Assembly: GCA_032622095.1 (NCBI GenBank)
Contig: CP136065.1
Coordinates: 243,843,474 to 243,907,473 of the forward strand
Length of the DNA: 64,000 bases
Direction of reading: 5' to 3'
Source of the DNA: Siphonodentalium dalli
Taxonomy: Eukaryota; Mollusca; Scaphopoda; Gadilida; Siphonodentaliidae
A program made the position numbers and the translations under genes. The notes beneath the pieces are model-generated. The model worked only from the letters and a program-made list of their open reading frames with translations, had not been told where the DNA came from and made no database searches. Shown piece by piece: positions 11,600 to 24,325 of the stretch (position 1 is the stretch's first letter; the number at the start of each line of letters is the position of its first letter).

Positions 11600-13440
11600 T
11601 AGTTGGGGAGCCCGCATATGTTCCATTTACACTTTTGCGTACAAAAGGTTTGATCCCCTAAAGTTGGTACCAATAATGGAACATTCTGAAAAACCGATTT
11701 CTTAAGTTGCGCACTCCTGGGGTTTAGGGGCCGCTGAACCCCAAAAAGTGCCAAAAATCACTTCTATTTACACTTCCGCGTACATCGATGAATTTTGGTT
11801 TTATAATACTCCTAAGTGTACCGATAAAGAAAACACAATTTAAGAAAGGGATTTTCCTGGGGTTTTCAGATAAGAAAGGGGGTCCCATGCTGAACCCCAA
11901 AACGTGATTTTTCACTTTTTTGTTATACTTTCGCGTACATCCATAATTTTTGGTCTCAGAGTACTTTGATATATACTAATTATAAAAACACAACTTAAGA
12001 AGCAACTTTTCCTGGGGTTTTAAGATAAGAAGGGGGTCATCGGGTCACCCCTCAAAACGTAAAAAATAACTTTTATTTACATGATTGCATTCGTCCAACG
12101 TGTGTGTATGTGCGTACACCCCTGGAACGTTGCACTATTACAACCAATACATCCCTAAATCGATACGATCAACTTAAGAAATATATATTCATATAGTTTT
12201 CTGATAAGAACGAGACTTGCCCCCCCCCCACAACCCGGTCCATTTTCTAGAACTATAAGTGAGCCAGTTTTATGAAAATTATAGCGGAAAATCTAGTAAA
12301 ATGTATACAAATGTATATATTTTCGTGAAGCTAAGACATAATGACACTTTTTTGGGCCAAAATTGAAACTCACCATCCAAGATGGCCACCAAAATGGCCG
12401 CCCGAAGTTGAAAATATGACATTTTTTCACAAATATCTTCTAGATCAATTCATGCTGTTTGGAACTGGTTGAGTAATGCAACTTTATTTTGTGTTTTGTA
12501 TGTTAACTGATCATTGGAGCAATTAAATATGTAATTATTGGGGTCCTAACCCTTCCGATCCCTCAAAAATTCGATTGTACAGAATGCGGTATAAAATTTC
12601 ACAAAAAAATACAATTGGGATTCTATTCATATTTCAACAAGAAATGAGCAGAACTTTGTAATGTAAGTGAGGCATATCATTACCTATGAATATTCCAAAT
12701 CACTGGAACCAAAATTCGTACTTTGGCTCAAAATGGCTGCCAATATGGCCGCCAAAATATGGAAAATGGTAAATATTACACAGCGTGTCTTGCAATCGCT
12801 TACAAGTTGTATTGATGTATAAAATGGGCTATTCTGCATTCTATACATTGAATGCCAACATGTCTGATGCACCATGGTTAATTGTTACTATTTTCACCAA
12901 TGACATCGTCAAAAATATTGGACTTTTCTCTAAAAAAAACTTGACATACATATTGGCAAAAATTAAGTTTTCAGGTTTGGACAATTTGTTCAGGTAAAAT
13001 ATAACTATCTTTGGATTGAAAGATGTTATTGCTTTGGTCTATCTTAAATGTGTCGCACTACAGTGTTTATAGACCAAATTGCTCAAGATGGCTTCCAAAA
13101 TGTAAATTTGTTTACATATATCCCGAACATTCTCTGCATTATCCGAAAAGGTAGCAAATTGTGACTCACTTGGTTATTATACGTGTTAGTTAATTAACTG
13201 ACAACTACATGTTATATTCCCAGTTGTTCCAGTTCCGTATGGAGCATGACAAATTCATTTTAAAGTATGTAATTTTGCCGAGAACCTCTTTTGTGATTTT
13301 GGCCATATCTATTGAAAGGAAATGGGCAGAACTTTGAGACAGAACTGAGATGGACCATAATCTTTGGCTATTTTGGTCCATTATGATAAAACAAAATGTC
13401 AACAGGATATAGTGTGGATGCCAAGATCGTAGCCAGGGAG

Positions 13441-15095
13441 TTACTCTGTGACCATATGTGAGGTGAATAGGTATACAGAGAGTTATTGTATGTCATGACT
13501 GATGTGAGTAGGTATACAATGAGTGACTATATGGTTATGAGTGGGTTGTCCATGGTAAGATGCATCTAGGTATACAGGGATAGGTCATGGTCAGATGTGA
13601 GGTGAATCGGTATGCATGGAGTGACTGTATGGTGTATTATTGTGTATATCCAGTACGGGTGCACCCGGTGTGCATGTATGGTCATTGGTGTGGTGTATGT
13701 ATATAGCTACATGGTCATATATGTGTTGATTATGTATATATGGAGTGACTAAGGTCGTGGGTGGGATGTACATGCGTTGTCTGTATGATCATGAATGGGG
13801 TGTGTGATGTTATGGTTACGGGTAATGTGTATAGGTATACATGGAATGACTGTACGGTCATGATTGAATATGAATACCTGGAGTAAGCTGGGTGGACATT
13901 ATCGAGCGTGTGGGTACATATGGAGTGTCCTTGTGGTAACGGTGGGAGGTATATTTATATATCTCGTGTATGTATTATCATTGGTGAGTGTATATGGCTT
14001 AGCTGTATTATCATGGATGGCGTGTATGATTATACAGTGAATTGCTGAATTGTCATGCGTGAGGTGTATATGCAAGTATGGATTGTTTGAGTGGTCGTTT
14101 GTGCGGGTTTTTTGTATATCTGGAAGGGCTGAATGGCCATTCGTGAGGTTTACATGTATACCTGGAGTGAATTTATGGTCTAGGGTGGGCTGCATATGTA
14201 TATCGAATGGTTATGTGACTATGAGTGTCGAATAGGTATACAGGTAGTGACCGTATGGTTAATGGTGATATGATTACATGTAGGTATACAAGTAGTGACT
14301 GTATGATCATAAATGTAATGAACATCTATACAGGGGGTGACAGGCGTATGAGTATACATGTACCTGGTGTTCCTGTTGGGTGACTCGTGTCGGTATCGTC
14401 ATGTGTAGGTTATACCAGTACACACACGTGTTGCTTTATTGTCATGGGCGAGGGACATGTGTATATAGCGAGTGGCTATATGGCCATGGATGAGGTGCAT
14501 ATGCATACATGGAGTGACTTTACTGACATGTCATGGCTGGGGTGTATTAGTATATCTTGAGTGGCTATTCGGCTATGTTGTGACAAATAGGGATACAGGG
14601 ATTGACATGTCCAATGCTGAGGTGAATATGTATACAAGGATTGACCATGATCGTGTATGAATGTTTTGAATAGGTACACACGGGGTGACTATATGGCCAT
14701 AGGTCAGGTGAAGGAGTATACCAGGTAACATGGGTGAGGGTATGTGTATGAAGCGAGTGGCTATATGGTCATTGGTGATGTGCATATGTATACCGGAGTG
14801 ACTTTATGGTCATTGTTGTGGTGTTGATGTTTATATTGATTGTATATTTGACCATCCGTTTGGAGAATAGGTATACAGGGGATGACCTTATGGCCAATGG
14901 TGAGATGAATGGATATACAAGGAGGGAATATATGGTTATGTGTCATGTTTAGGAGTATACCCGGTGTGCCTGCATTGTGACACGTGGCTGTATGGTCATC
15001 CGTGGTCATGGGTCAGGTGTACATGTATACAGTGGGTCACTATATTGTTATGTCTGTGGTGTTTATGTATATATGTAATGACTGTGATAATGGGT
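13441..15095. repeat. Minisatellite in left arm of foldback element 1 (~46-bp unit)
   Basis: Degenerate copies of GGTATACANGGAGTGACTGTATGGTCATG recur every ~46 bp. The array is ~1,650 bp, against ~640 bp for its inverted partner in the right arm, so it accounts for nearly all the length difference between the arms. Confidence 0.88.
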
Positions 15096-15172
15096 GGCTA
15101 TCGCTTTCCACGATATGACATGACCTCTCTATTGAATAACATATCCTTGAGTTATTGTGGAAAGCGATAGCC

Positions 15173-15811
15173 GACCAAAGTACACATGTACAACCCACCC
15201 ATTACTCCAGTCACTCCATATGTACATAAACACCACACAAATGACAACACAGTCACCCACTATATATACGTACATGTACTAGTACACCTGATCGTACAGC
15301 CCTATACTTGGTTATACCCGTACATACCACAAATGACGATACAGTCACGAGTCACCATGCATGAACACCAGGTATACACCTACACCCGACACATGACCAT
15401 ATAGTCACTCTATGTATACATATTCACTACATTCACGATCATACAGTCACTCATTGTATACATATTCACATCACCATGGACCATACAGCCACTATATGTA
15501 TACCTATTCGCCGTACACATGACCATAGAGTCAATCCAGGTATACATATGCACACCACCAATGGTGATCCCTTCCAGATATACCAATATCCGCACATACG
15601 ACCACTCACAGGTTCCATACTCATACACGCCATCCATGATAATAAATCTACTCCCCATACACCACCAATGATAACACATCCACAACATATATAAATATAC
15701 GTCCCACCGTTCGTTACAAACAGTGCACTCCCTTTATACCCACACATCATTCATGACCATACAATAACTCCGTGTATACCTATTATCATCATCTATGATC
15801 ATTGAGTAACT
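15173..15811. repeat. Minisatellite in right arm of foldback element 1 (inverse of left)
   Basis: Units read CATGACCATACAGTCACTC followed by GTATACATATTCAC, the reverse complement of the left-arm unit. The array is shorter than its partner. Open frames across it (rich in His, Thr, Tyr and Pro) are repeat artefacts. Confidence 0.88.
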
Positions 15812-17659
15812 CCCTGGCTGCCATCTTAACTTCCACCCTGTATCCAGTTGATAAAATTTTATCATAATGTGCCCGAATACCCACATATCATGGCTCATCT
15901 CAGTTCCGTCTCAAAGTTCTACCCACTCCCTTTCAATAATATGCCCAGAAGCACAAAAGAGGTTTTCCGCAAAATTCCATACTGCAACTTTAAAATGAAT
16001 TTGTCATGCCCCATACGGAACTGGGACAAACATAATAGAACGTAGTTGTCAGTTAATTACATTGTAACTAACACGTACAATAACCAAGTGAGTCACAATT
16101 TGCCACCTTTTTTCGGATAATGCAGAGAATAATGTTCGGGATATGTTAACTTTTAACTTTTTACAAATTTGGTTGCCATTTTGGAAGCCATCTTGAGCAA
16201 TTTAGTCTATAAACACCGTAGTGTGATACATTTAAGATAGACCAAAACAATAAACGCCTTTCAATCCAAAGATAGTTACATTTTACTTGAACAAATGATC
16301 GAACCCTGAAAAGTGAATTTTTGCCGATATTTATGTCAAGTTTGTGAGAGAAGAATCCAATATTTCGGGTGATGTCAGTGGTGACAATAGTAAAAATGAT
16401 CCATGGTGCATCAGACACGTTAGTATGCAATGTATGGAAAACAGATTAGTCAATTGTGTACATCAACCACAACTTGTAAGCGATTGCAGGACACCCTGGG
16501 GCAATATTTACCATTTTCCATATTTTGGCGGCCATTTTCGCAGCCATTTTGAACCAAGGTAAGATTTATGGTTCCAGAGATTTGGAATATTCATAGGTAA
16601 TGATATGCCTCACTTACATTACAATGTTCTGTTCATTTCTTGTTGAAATATGACTAGAATCCCAATTGTGATTTTTGTGAAATTTTGTACTGCGTTCTGT
16701 AAAATCGAATTTTTGAGGGATCGGAAGGGGTTAGGACCCCAATCAATGCATATTTAATTGCTCCAATTATCAGTTAATATACAAAACACAAAATAATGTT
16801 GCATTACTCAACCAGTTCCAAACAGCATGAATTGATCTAGAAGATATTTGTGAAAAAATGTCATTTTCAACTTCGGGCGGCCATTTTGGTGGCCATCTTG
16901 GATGGTGAGTTTCAATTTTGGCCCAAAAAAGTGTCATTATGTCTTAGCTTGTATACATTTTACTAGATTTTCCCGCTATAATTTTTTTTTAAACTGGCTC
17001 ACTTATAGTTCTAGAAAATGGACCGGGTTGTTGGGGGGGGGCAAGTCTCGTTCTTATCAGAAAACGATATGAATATATATTTCTTAAGTTGATCGTATCG
17101 ATTTAGGGATGTATTGGTTGTAATAGTGCAATGTTCCAGGGGTGTACGCACATACACACACGTTGGACGAATGCAATCATGTAAATAAAAGTTATTTTTT
17201 ACGTTTTGAGGAGTGACCCGATGACCCCCTTCTTATCTTAAAACCCCAGGAAAAGTTGCTTCTTAAGTTGTGTTTTTATAATTAGTATATATCAAAGTAC
17301 TTTGAGACCAAAAATTATGGATGTACGCGAAAGTATAACAAAAGTGAAAAATCACGTTTTGGGGTTCAGCATGGGACCCCCTTTCTTATCTGAAAACCCC
17401 AGGAAAATCCCTTTCTTAAGTTGTGTTTTCTTAATCAGTACACTTAGGAGTATCATCAAACCAAAATTCATCGATGTACGCGGAAGTGTAAATAGAAGTG
17501 ATTTTTGGCACTTTTTGGGGTTCAGCGGCCCCTAAACCCCAGGAATGCGCAACTTAAGAAATCGGTTTTTCAGAATGTTCCATTATTGGTACCAACTTTA
17601 GGGGGTCAAACCTTTTGTACGCAAAAGTGTAAATAGAACATATGCGGGCTCCCTAACTA

Positions 17660-17890
17660 CCAGGGGGGGGGTCGGGAAAACTTTCCAGGCACGTATGATG
17701 ATTTTTTTTTTTCCGGCCTCGGACCACCCACCCACCCAATTTCTTCCGTTTCCGGCCTTTTTTTCCAGGCAATTTTGGACACCCACCCTTTTTTTTTCCG
17801 TTTCAGGAAGTTTTTTCCGGTCAGTTTTGGACACCCACCCCCCTAAATTTGAGAAAATTATCAATTGAGCAACCAAATAGCTGATTATCC
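17660..17890. repeat. Poly-G/ACACCCACCC repeat, right half of a split element
   Basis: Begins with CCA then nine G, then CCAGGCACGTATGATG and several ACCCACCC blocks mixed with TTTTTTCCGG. The inverted paralogue at 19130-19265 has the same words in the same order. Confidence 0.6.
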
Positions 17891-18178
17891 TGCATTATCA
17901 TAATTTATTGCGCGATATTTGAATAGAACAGTGCATAATGAGATAACGATACTATTTGAATTTATCATATAAGTGTCATTAATCAAGAAATGTGTCAACA
18001 TAATCACATTTCAAGGGATATATAGACAGAGTGCCAAAGTTTTTATTAGCATTCATTTTCATAATATATAGTCACATGATCTAGTCACATAATCACATTT
18101 GAGTATTCTACATAATACATGGTACCGGTACAACAAATTTCAGATTATTTGATATTTTGATATTTGCTATGTGATATA

Positions 18179-18391
18179 CAGTAATGCCCTAATTAATCGA
18201 CTCCATAAGCACAGCAGAATAATAGGTAATTTTTCAGGATTTAGTCGGAAATATGGCTTGTTGTCATTCATCGGAAAGCTCTCGGTGAGAGCTTTCCGAT
18301 GAATGTCAACAAGCCATATTTCCGACTAAATCCTGAAAAATTACTCATTATTCTGCTGTGGTTATGGAGTCGTTTAATTAGGGCATTACTG
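18179..18391. mobile_element. Hairpin MITE, CAGTAATG family, copy 1
   Basis: The element runs from CAGTAATGCCCTAATTAATC to the inverse ending GGGCATTACTG. It is a near-perfect palindrome over its whole 213 bp, with centre AAGCTCTCGGTGAGAGCTTT. The left flank is TA, the right flank CA (TA expected). CAGT termini with TA duplication are typical of Tc1/mariner-derived MITEs. Two further copies lie at 35977-36105 and 36152-36280. Confidence 0.8.
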
Positions 18392-19130
18392 CATGTATTG
18401 CTGGAATCAAATTGTTTATCAAAACATGTGGAAATACAACTGGTCATCCCAGTTCATCCAAGTTTGAAGAATAATGCTAATACCAAACATAACCATGATA
18501 TAACCGCGCTACTCTTCTTGGGGCATCTCAGAAACCAGAACTGAGGAAACATGGTATAGCGTGTAATGGCAGGCTGGTAGCCACTGTCTGAAGTAATAGG
18601 CTTCGTAATAATTGGGAATAATATGGATGGATAGCCCAATTTCACTTCTTTTTTTGCTCACGATATCAGTGACGATAAAATCTTCGTTACTGTGATTAAC
18701 ATTACAAGCTGATCCACATTAACATGGAAAACAATGTGAAATTGTTCAAGCTGGCCTGGCTGGCCTTCAATTTATTTGTTAAGATTTTATGTTTTACGTT
18801 GTCAAAAGTCTATTTTATTCCATTATTTATTATATCTTTATTTCCATGTCACATATGGTCAAGTGTGCTTTCATTTTATTACTTATTTTCAGCTGAGTTC
18901 TGCATAGTTATTCTTATTTTGTTGTATCAGTAGATGGAATCCTGATTAAATTTTATTTTTCCAATAGCGCAGTTTCTAGTTCTATCAAGTTGAATTTGGG
19001 TTATTGTTGGCCATTGTGCAACTGATCCAACTTCTGATAACCTCTATATGTAGTATAGCATTACTATTAACTATATATGACCCGTTTCTGTTCAAAACAC
19101 ATCAAAATAAGACTCAATAGCAGGAATGGA
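18392..19130. other. Non-coding, no gene recognised
   Basis: Open frames at 18454-18645 (-) and 18724-18933 (+) are hydrophobic AT-rich frames without motifs or splice context strong enough to support a gene. Confidence 0.45.
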
Positions 19131-19275
19131 AAAACAATTTGGCATATGGAAAAAACTGCTTTTTGGACCCAAGAGACACCCACCCACCCCATCATACGTG
19201 CCTGGAAAAAAATTCCGAACCCCCCCCCCCCCCCCCCCCTGCATTTATCCGGCATTTATGCAATGAATAAATTCC
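19131..19275 (-). repeat. Inverted paralogue of the 11.6/17.66-kb flanks (unoccupied copy)
   Basis: Read on the minus strand: TTTATTCATTGCATAAATGC, then GGATAAATGCA, a run of ~19 G, then TCCAGGCACGTATGATGGGG and GTGGGTGGGTG. This matches the sequence left of 11600 joined to that right of 17659, without the 6-kb foldback insertion. Confidence 0.6.
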
Positions 19276-19395
19276 AGTTTTCATGCAGTGAATGTTATGG
19301 ATCATATATGTAGTTCTTGCAACACACGTTTGGCTACCCGTTCCTTAACGTTTTAATAGTGGACACGGTACATGTCCCATGAAACAGCAACTCAC

Positions 19396-19486
19396 CGGCC
19401 ACTCTCTTGCAGTGGTGTCCACCATCCGCCATGTCACGGCTCAGCATCAATTCGTCTTGTGAGCACAACGAAGATCTTTTGTTTAT
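19396..19486 (-). CDS. Candidate internal exon (possible exon 2 of PAN-like gene)
   Basis: A 91-bp minus-strand segment has a good acceptor (ATTCCTCCGCAG) on its upstream side and a consensus donor (CCG|GTGAGT) downstream. It is open in phase 0 and reads INKRSSLCSQDE then SRDMADGGHHCKRVA, with two cysteines. Phase 0 fits the upstream candidate exon 1 at 23082-23411, which ends on a whole codon; the intron between would be ~3.6 kb. GC content is higher than the surroundings. No domain is recognised. It may belong to another gene or be a chance match. Confidence 0.4.
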
Positions 19487-21052
19487 CTGCGGAGGAATAT
19501 GAAACATGAAATTTAGTTGATATTGTACCGGCAAACTTCAGGCAACAACTAAACATATTTGCATGCAGTCATCTAACATAGGATTTATTTTTGTTTAATT
19601 AGGCTGTCTTGCTATTTCGGCCGCTAGGACGTTGTCATGTGTATGACTGAAAGACGTCTCTGGTGGTTGATTTCATTGGGAGATTACTCAACACAACTGA
19701 TCAGCAGGAAACATGACCGGGCGCTAATCACACAACACAAATTCCGGCCCTTTAGATACCGTACCCACATCCACTTTAGCATTTTTAATTTTACCCTCCC
19801 ATTTTTTGGAAGAACAGTTTTAATGTTTGAAAGTTTGAGCAATCACACATTTGTCCGATTCTTTTATATAAAGACAGCGCACAAATATTAATAGGGGTAC
19901 GTATAAATGCAGACGAGACTGTAGACTTCTCTAATGTAGACTGGAAGACACTTTATACACACACCAGATGTATATGTCTGAGAACGAATCATCATAATGA
20001 TTTCCAAATACAACAGAGTATTACTTTGATTAACATGTATATGCCTTTGTATACGAGTTTATTATGGCAGTCTCTAAAACAGTTCCACCTAATAGGGCTA
20101 TCGATCAATGGACTGTGTGCCTTAAGTCTGAAACTTATATGACAAACTCAAAGTGGGTGAAGGATCAAGTCCAAGAATGTTATCAACGCTAATAAAATTA
20201 GTGATAATTACAGCTATTTTTACATTCACATTTAGGAAATTTGAAGGTGGTATTTCATTATATAATTTTGTCCTTAATTTAAAAAAGCCTCGTGATTCCC
20301 ATTTAATATATGTAGGCATCTGTACTCGCTTTATCCTTGGACATCACATGTACAATGTTTGTATTTACATTGTGGAAAGTGTCTTTGACAGATTAAGGAA
20401 CAATTCCACAATATACAAAAGTCACTTAGGCTATTAAAACCAGTTTGATGTCGCAATTAAAACCATATAATAAATCTCAATAATGGCGACTGTTTAGCCT
20501 ATTCACGGTGAACATTAAAAACTCGCCTGTTCGTGTCGTAAAGCGTTATCAGCCCCATTCTTAAAGACACGGGCGGCTTTCCCTGTGGTTATGTTTTTAA
20601 ATAGTCACATCCACTACAACCGCCATAAACAGAAATAATATTATATAATAGTCATATTTTGTTCTTATACAAATCATAAATATCGCGTACATAGAATGCT
20701 AATGTCATGTTTGTACCTTTGGTTGTATAAACAAACATAAAAAAAATTACGCTACGATAGACAAACACTTGAAACTGCCGTACCGTATGCAAATGTTCAA
20801 TTCCGCTGTGGAATGTGTGTATACATTGCTTGCCGCAATCAACAATCGCATTCAAATCACATCAAATTGTATTTTAATCGACCCATTCTATCCGCTGTCA
20901 GTTCAAAATCAAGCTAATCCACGTTACTTCATGACTGGCAAATTATCAGACCGAGCACGTGTACATAATATAATTATTCTCACAAAGAGATGAATATTTT
21001 TCAATCCAGTTAGTATGTTCTCCTAACTTATATATGGTCAAACATACCAAAT
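19487..21052. other. Presumed intronic or intergenic, no gene recognised
   Basis: Low-complexity AT-rich frames only. A TATA-like TTATATAAAGAC occurs near 19863 without a supported exon after it. Confidence 0.4.
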
Positions 21053-22430
21053 AAGGAATATTAATATGAGTCGTATTGTGAGTTGTATCGAGATAGGTCG
21101 ATAAATATCTGAACTACCTTTCTACGAGCATTATTAACCAAAAAGACGCATTGAAGTAATGAACAATACATCTGTGAATACTGTGTTTGGGTCCCAAACA
21201 AAAGCAGCCATTTGCACGACATGGAACAGGAAAGAGCGTTCGGTGGTAGTCAATTCCTGATATGATAGCAATAAAGAGCGTTTATCTGACTTCTGGCAAA
21301 AAATTGAAAATATCTGAGAAATGGCTATGACTTTGGCAAGTGTTTTTCAGAGCATATGAAACCGGTATATCAATAATTCGTTTATATATGGACCGATCGT
21401 ATACGTCGAAATTTGGAGTTTCGAATGAGCCATGTCTGTTTAACCCCTTCCCGTTCACTCAGAAGAGTCGAATCACATCTAAAATATCATAGAATCATTC
21501 TTGAGCTATTTGATTCCTTTATTTTAAAGACATTTCATAGCAGAACAATAAATACATAGAATAAATATAAGGAATACTACTATGAGTCGTATTGTGAGTT
21601 GTAAGTTGTAGGCGCACCAAATTGGGGGTTTTATAACCGACAAATAAAGCGCGCGAATCTACATAAGGAAATGACGCAATATCGTGATTCTGCTAATAAA
21701 CAATATACTGCGCTTTTTGCGAGAAACTAAACAAGACTCGATCTGCATTTTCTCGGATACATGGTGTATTTTGTATTTTGTGAATAATATTGCAATCATA
21801 TCATTATTATGTAATACTATTAATATATTCTTGAGGAAATTATCATAATTTGATGTTTAATTTCTAAATTATAAGCTACAACGAAGGCCGCCCGTCCTTT
21901 TTACTGATGGTGGACCTAAAGCTACATGGCGGTTTGCGCTCCAAAATACACATGTTTTTCGCTTTTTAAGTTTTCTCAGTATCGAGATAGGTCGATAAAT
22001 ATCTGAACTACCTTTCTACGATCATTACTAACCAAAAAGACGCATTGAAGTAATGAAAAATGCAACTGTGAATACGGTGTTTGGGTCCCAACACAAATCA
22101 GCCATTTGCACGACATGGAACAGGAAAAAGCATTCCGTGGTAGTCAATTCCTGATATGATAGCAATAAAGAGCGTTTGTCTGACTTCTGGCAAAAAGTTG
22201 AAAATAGCCGAAAAGTGACTGGCTTTGGCAAGTGTTTTTCAGAGCATATGAAACCGGTATATCAATAATTCGTTTATATATGGACCGATCGTATACGTCG
22301 AAATTTGGAGTTTCGAATGAGCCATGTCTGTTTAACCCCTTCACGTTCACTCAGAAGAGTTGAATCACATCTAAAATATCATAGAATCATTCCTGAGCTA
22401 TTTGATTCCATTATTTTAAAGACATTTGAC
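21053..22430. repeat. Large tandem duplication, 894-bp period
   Basis: ATCGAGATAGGTCGATAAAT starts at 21087 and again at 21981. The copies stay ~95 percent identical for about 450 bp, through GGAACAGGAAAGAGCGTTCG-like and GACCGATCGTATACGTCGAA words. GAATATTAATATGAGTCGTA at ~21057 also recurs in part at ~21570. Each copy carries AATAAAGAGCGTTT. No coding role is seen. Confidence 0.85.
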
Positions 22431-22639
22431 CGCAGAAAAAATACAGAGCCATGACAAATTGTGTTTTATGGGCTGCTGGGGTGACTACATACCCCACATC
22501 GTGTCCTGTAAACAATTGCAGGACCCCATTTCACAATACGAATCTTTATCCAATAAGTTGTCATGAGGAATATGAAGTCTGCTGTACAAGTTCTGAATGG
22601 ACGTGTTGGCCTATCTCAATCTCGATTCACGAGTGTACA

Positions 22640-22850
22640 TCTAATATATACCATATTGTATATCTATTATATACCGTATTGTATACCTGATATTACCGTA
22701 CTGTATATCTGATATATACCGTATTGTATAACTGATATACACCTATTGTATATCTGATATATACCGTATTGTATATCTGATATGTACCGTATTGTATACC
22801 TGATATATACCATATTGTATATCTGATATATACCTTATTGGATGTTAAAT
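22640..22850. repeat. Minisatellite, ~22-bp unit GTATATCTGATATATACCGT
   Basis: About nine imperfect copies of ATATACCGTATTGTATATCTG in tandem. Apparent tyrosine-rich peptides on the minus strand are artefacts of the repeat. Confidence 0.9.
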
Positions 22851-23081
22851 TTGTCTCGTAATGCACTTGTGTCAACAATGACACATGCAATTTTAACATT
22901 TCTATTTGCGGGTGAATCGGATAATATATCTAGAAAAGTATGATTTGGTTGCAAGTACGACGGGCAAGAGATGCAGAGATGTGGATATAGAACTAGAGAG
23001 ATATGGGAAGGAATGGATTGAGATATATGGTTCGTGGACCATCATGTGTTTTGTTGTTGTAAACGTCTGTATAACACTCAC

Positions 23082-23411
23082 CAGTATGAACTTATTCTTT
23101 TTGCTGGAGTCACTCACATCGACACAGCCGTAAGGTGAATTCTTGAAGAGCGTGCATTTGCGCGTGTCGTTAAATTTCACGAAATCACAGTCATAGTGTT
23201 TTCTGCCAAGCTGTTCACATCGTAAAATGTTTGAAACTTTAGTGTGAATAATCACTATAACCTGTTGATTAACGAACTCGGCTGAAATGATGTCAGATAA
23301 ACTATTAGCTGCTGTAATAACAAACACACTTGCAGCGACACAGAGGAGAAGACTCCCTAGTGTGTCAATGATGTGAAAACAATGTGTCATTCTCTCCAAT
23401 GAAAGTTTCAC
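23082..23411 (-). CDS. Candidate first exon: signal peptide plus PAN-like domain
   Basis: A 110-codon minus-strand segment starts at Met (23411; a second Met at 23390 is equally possible). Residues ~16-34 are hydrophobic (LGSLLLCVAASVFVITAAN), as in a signal peptide. The part after ~55 reads KVSNILRCEQLG then YDCDFVKFNDTRKCTLF, the spacing and Cys/aromatic pattern of a PAN/apple-like module of secreted invertebrate proteins, with an N-D-T glycosylation site. The frame runs straight into a consensus donor (CTG|GTGAGT, intron from 23081), so the codons beyond it are intronic. A TATA-like TATATTAATATAA lies ~40 bp upstream. The product would be secreted or membrane-bound; the family is inferred from pattern only. 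Confidence 0.5.
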
Positions 23412-24325
23412 ATTTGTGTCTTTGTTTAACGGTTAATAACTCATATTATATTAATATAAATATTCTCGGAGGTAGATGGTTCTCTTGCCTTTGATCGGAT
23501 GTAAGACTCTCCTGCATCGAGTGACACTCCCGATCGACTTGTGAGAGGCGCGTAACAGCGTGGTCGTGTTATATTCTTGAACGATCGATGAGGCGACATA
23601 TACAACAGTTAGCTGTCCTCAGTATGGTACGACTCACATTTCGAGAGGAAAATCGTTGGATTATACTCAGAGGCGTTATTTCGGGGAATTATTTAGATTA
23701 TTTACACTCCGTAAACATGGGTTCGTCAATAGGGTAGACCCCACTCGTAATATGTTGGTAATTAGGTCAGTTGTAGTTGTTGTCCAACATGTATGATACA
23801 AACAAACAAATAATTCCTCCATCGCAGTTTTAAAACCAAATAAACATAAGAAACCGTCCCTTTGTTATAAATTATTGTAGAACATGATGCAATTAGAGAC
23901 GAAGACATGTTTATGCTGTCGAGTGGGGGCTGGGAGTATTTTACTAAAATTAGCCCTTGTAAATCGAGGTCGCCCCGTGTGGGTCCGGGTAGAATATGAC
24001 TACCGCCCCACTGCGAGGGGGTAAGAACCCCCTAATGTGGCACCTTATTTGCCGTGGGGTGCATTATGTGAGATGTTATGTAGGAGTCCTAGGCGGTCGT
24101 ACTATGTGAGGCATCGACCTGCGGATACGGCTTAGTTCGTGGTCCTTTTCTGTCCTACATCTCTTCGCGACGGGCGGTTGAGTTGACCCGGCTCAATCAA
24201 TCGGCTAGTCACGCCTCTCCACGTTGCTTCAGATTCAATTGTTATATGTTGTATTGCTCGTCCGATGTTTGAAGTATTGTTTTCTGTTTTAACGTATGAT
24301 GGTTCTGTTCTCTCCTGTCTCTGTT
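23412..24325. other. Upstream region of the PAN-like exon, no gene recognised
   Basis: The TATA-like AT-rich stretch at ~23447-23465 (minus-strand sense) could be a core promoter for the exon at 23082-23411. Otherwise nothing is recognised. Confidence 0.35.

Larger units (their letters stand above)
11600..17659. mobile_element. Foldback element 1: 6-kb self-complementary element
   Basis: The left end (TAGTTGGGGAGCCCGCATAT from 11600) is the inverse of the right end (ending ATATGCGGGCTCCCTAACTA at 17659). Complementarity continues inward through the whole element. The outer ~1.83 kb (11600-13440 and about 15812-17659) is ~90 percent identical by eye, then comes a minisatellite, then a closing stem GGCTATCGCTTTCCAC at 15096-15111 with its inverse at 15157-15172. 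The loop is 45 nt. The flanking trinucleotide CCA is present on both sides, consistent with a 3-bp target duplication. The outer arms contain about three tandem ~170-bp blocks with CTTNCGCGTACAT and CCTGGGGTTTT, then blocks with AAGATGGCCACCAAAATGGC. No transposase is encoded. Confidence 0.9.

Noticed and set aside
13441-15811. Overlapping His/Thr/Tyr-rich and Gly/Trp-rich frames in the foldback arms as proteins
   Set aside because: They are translations of a ~46-bp tandem repeat read in both orientations.
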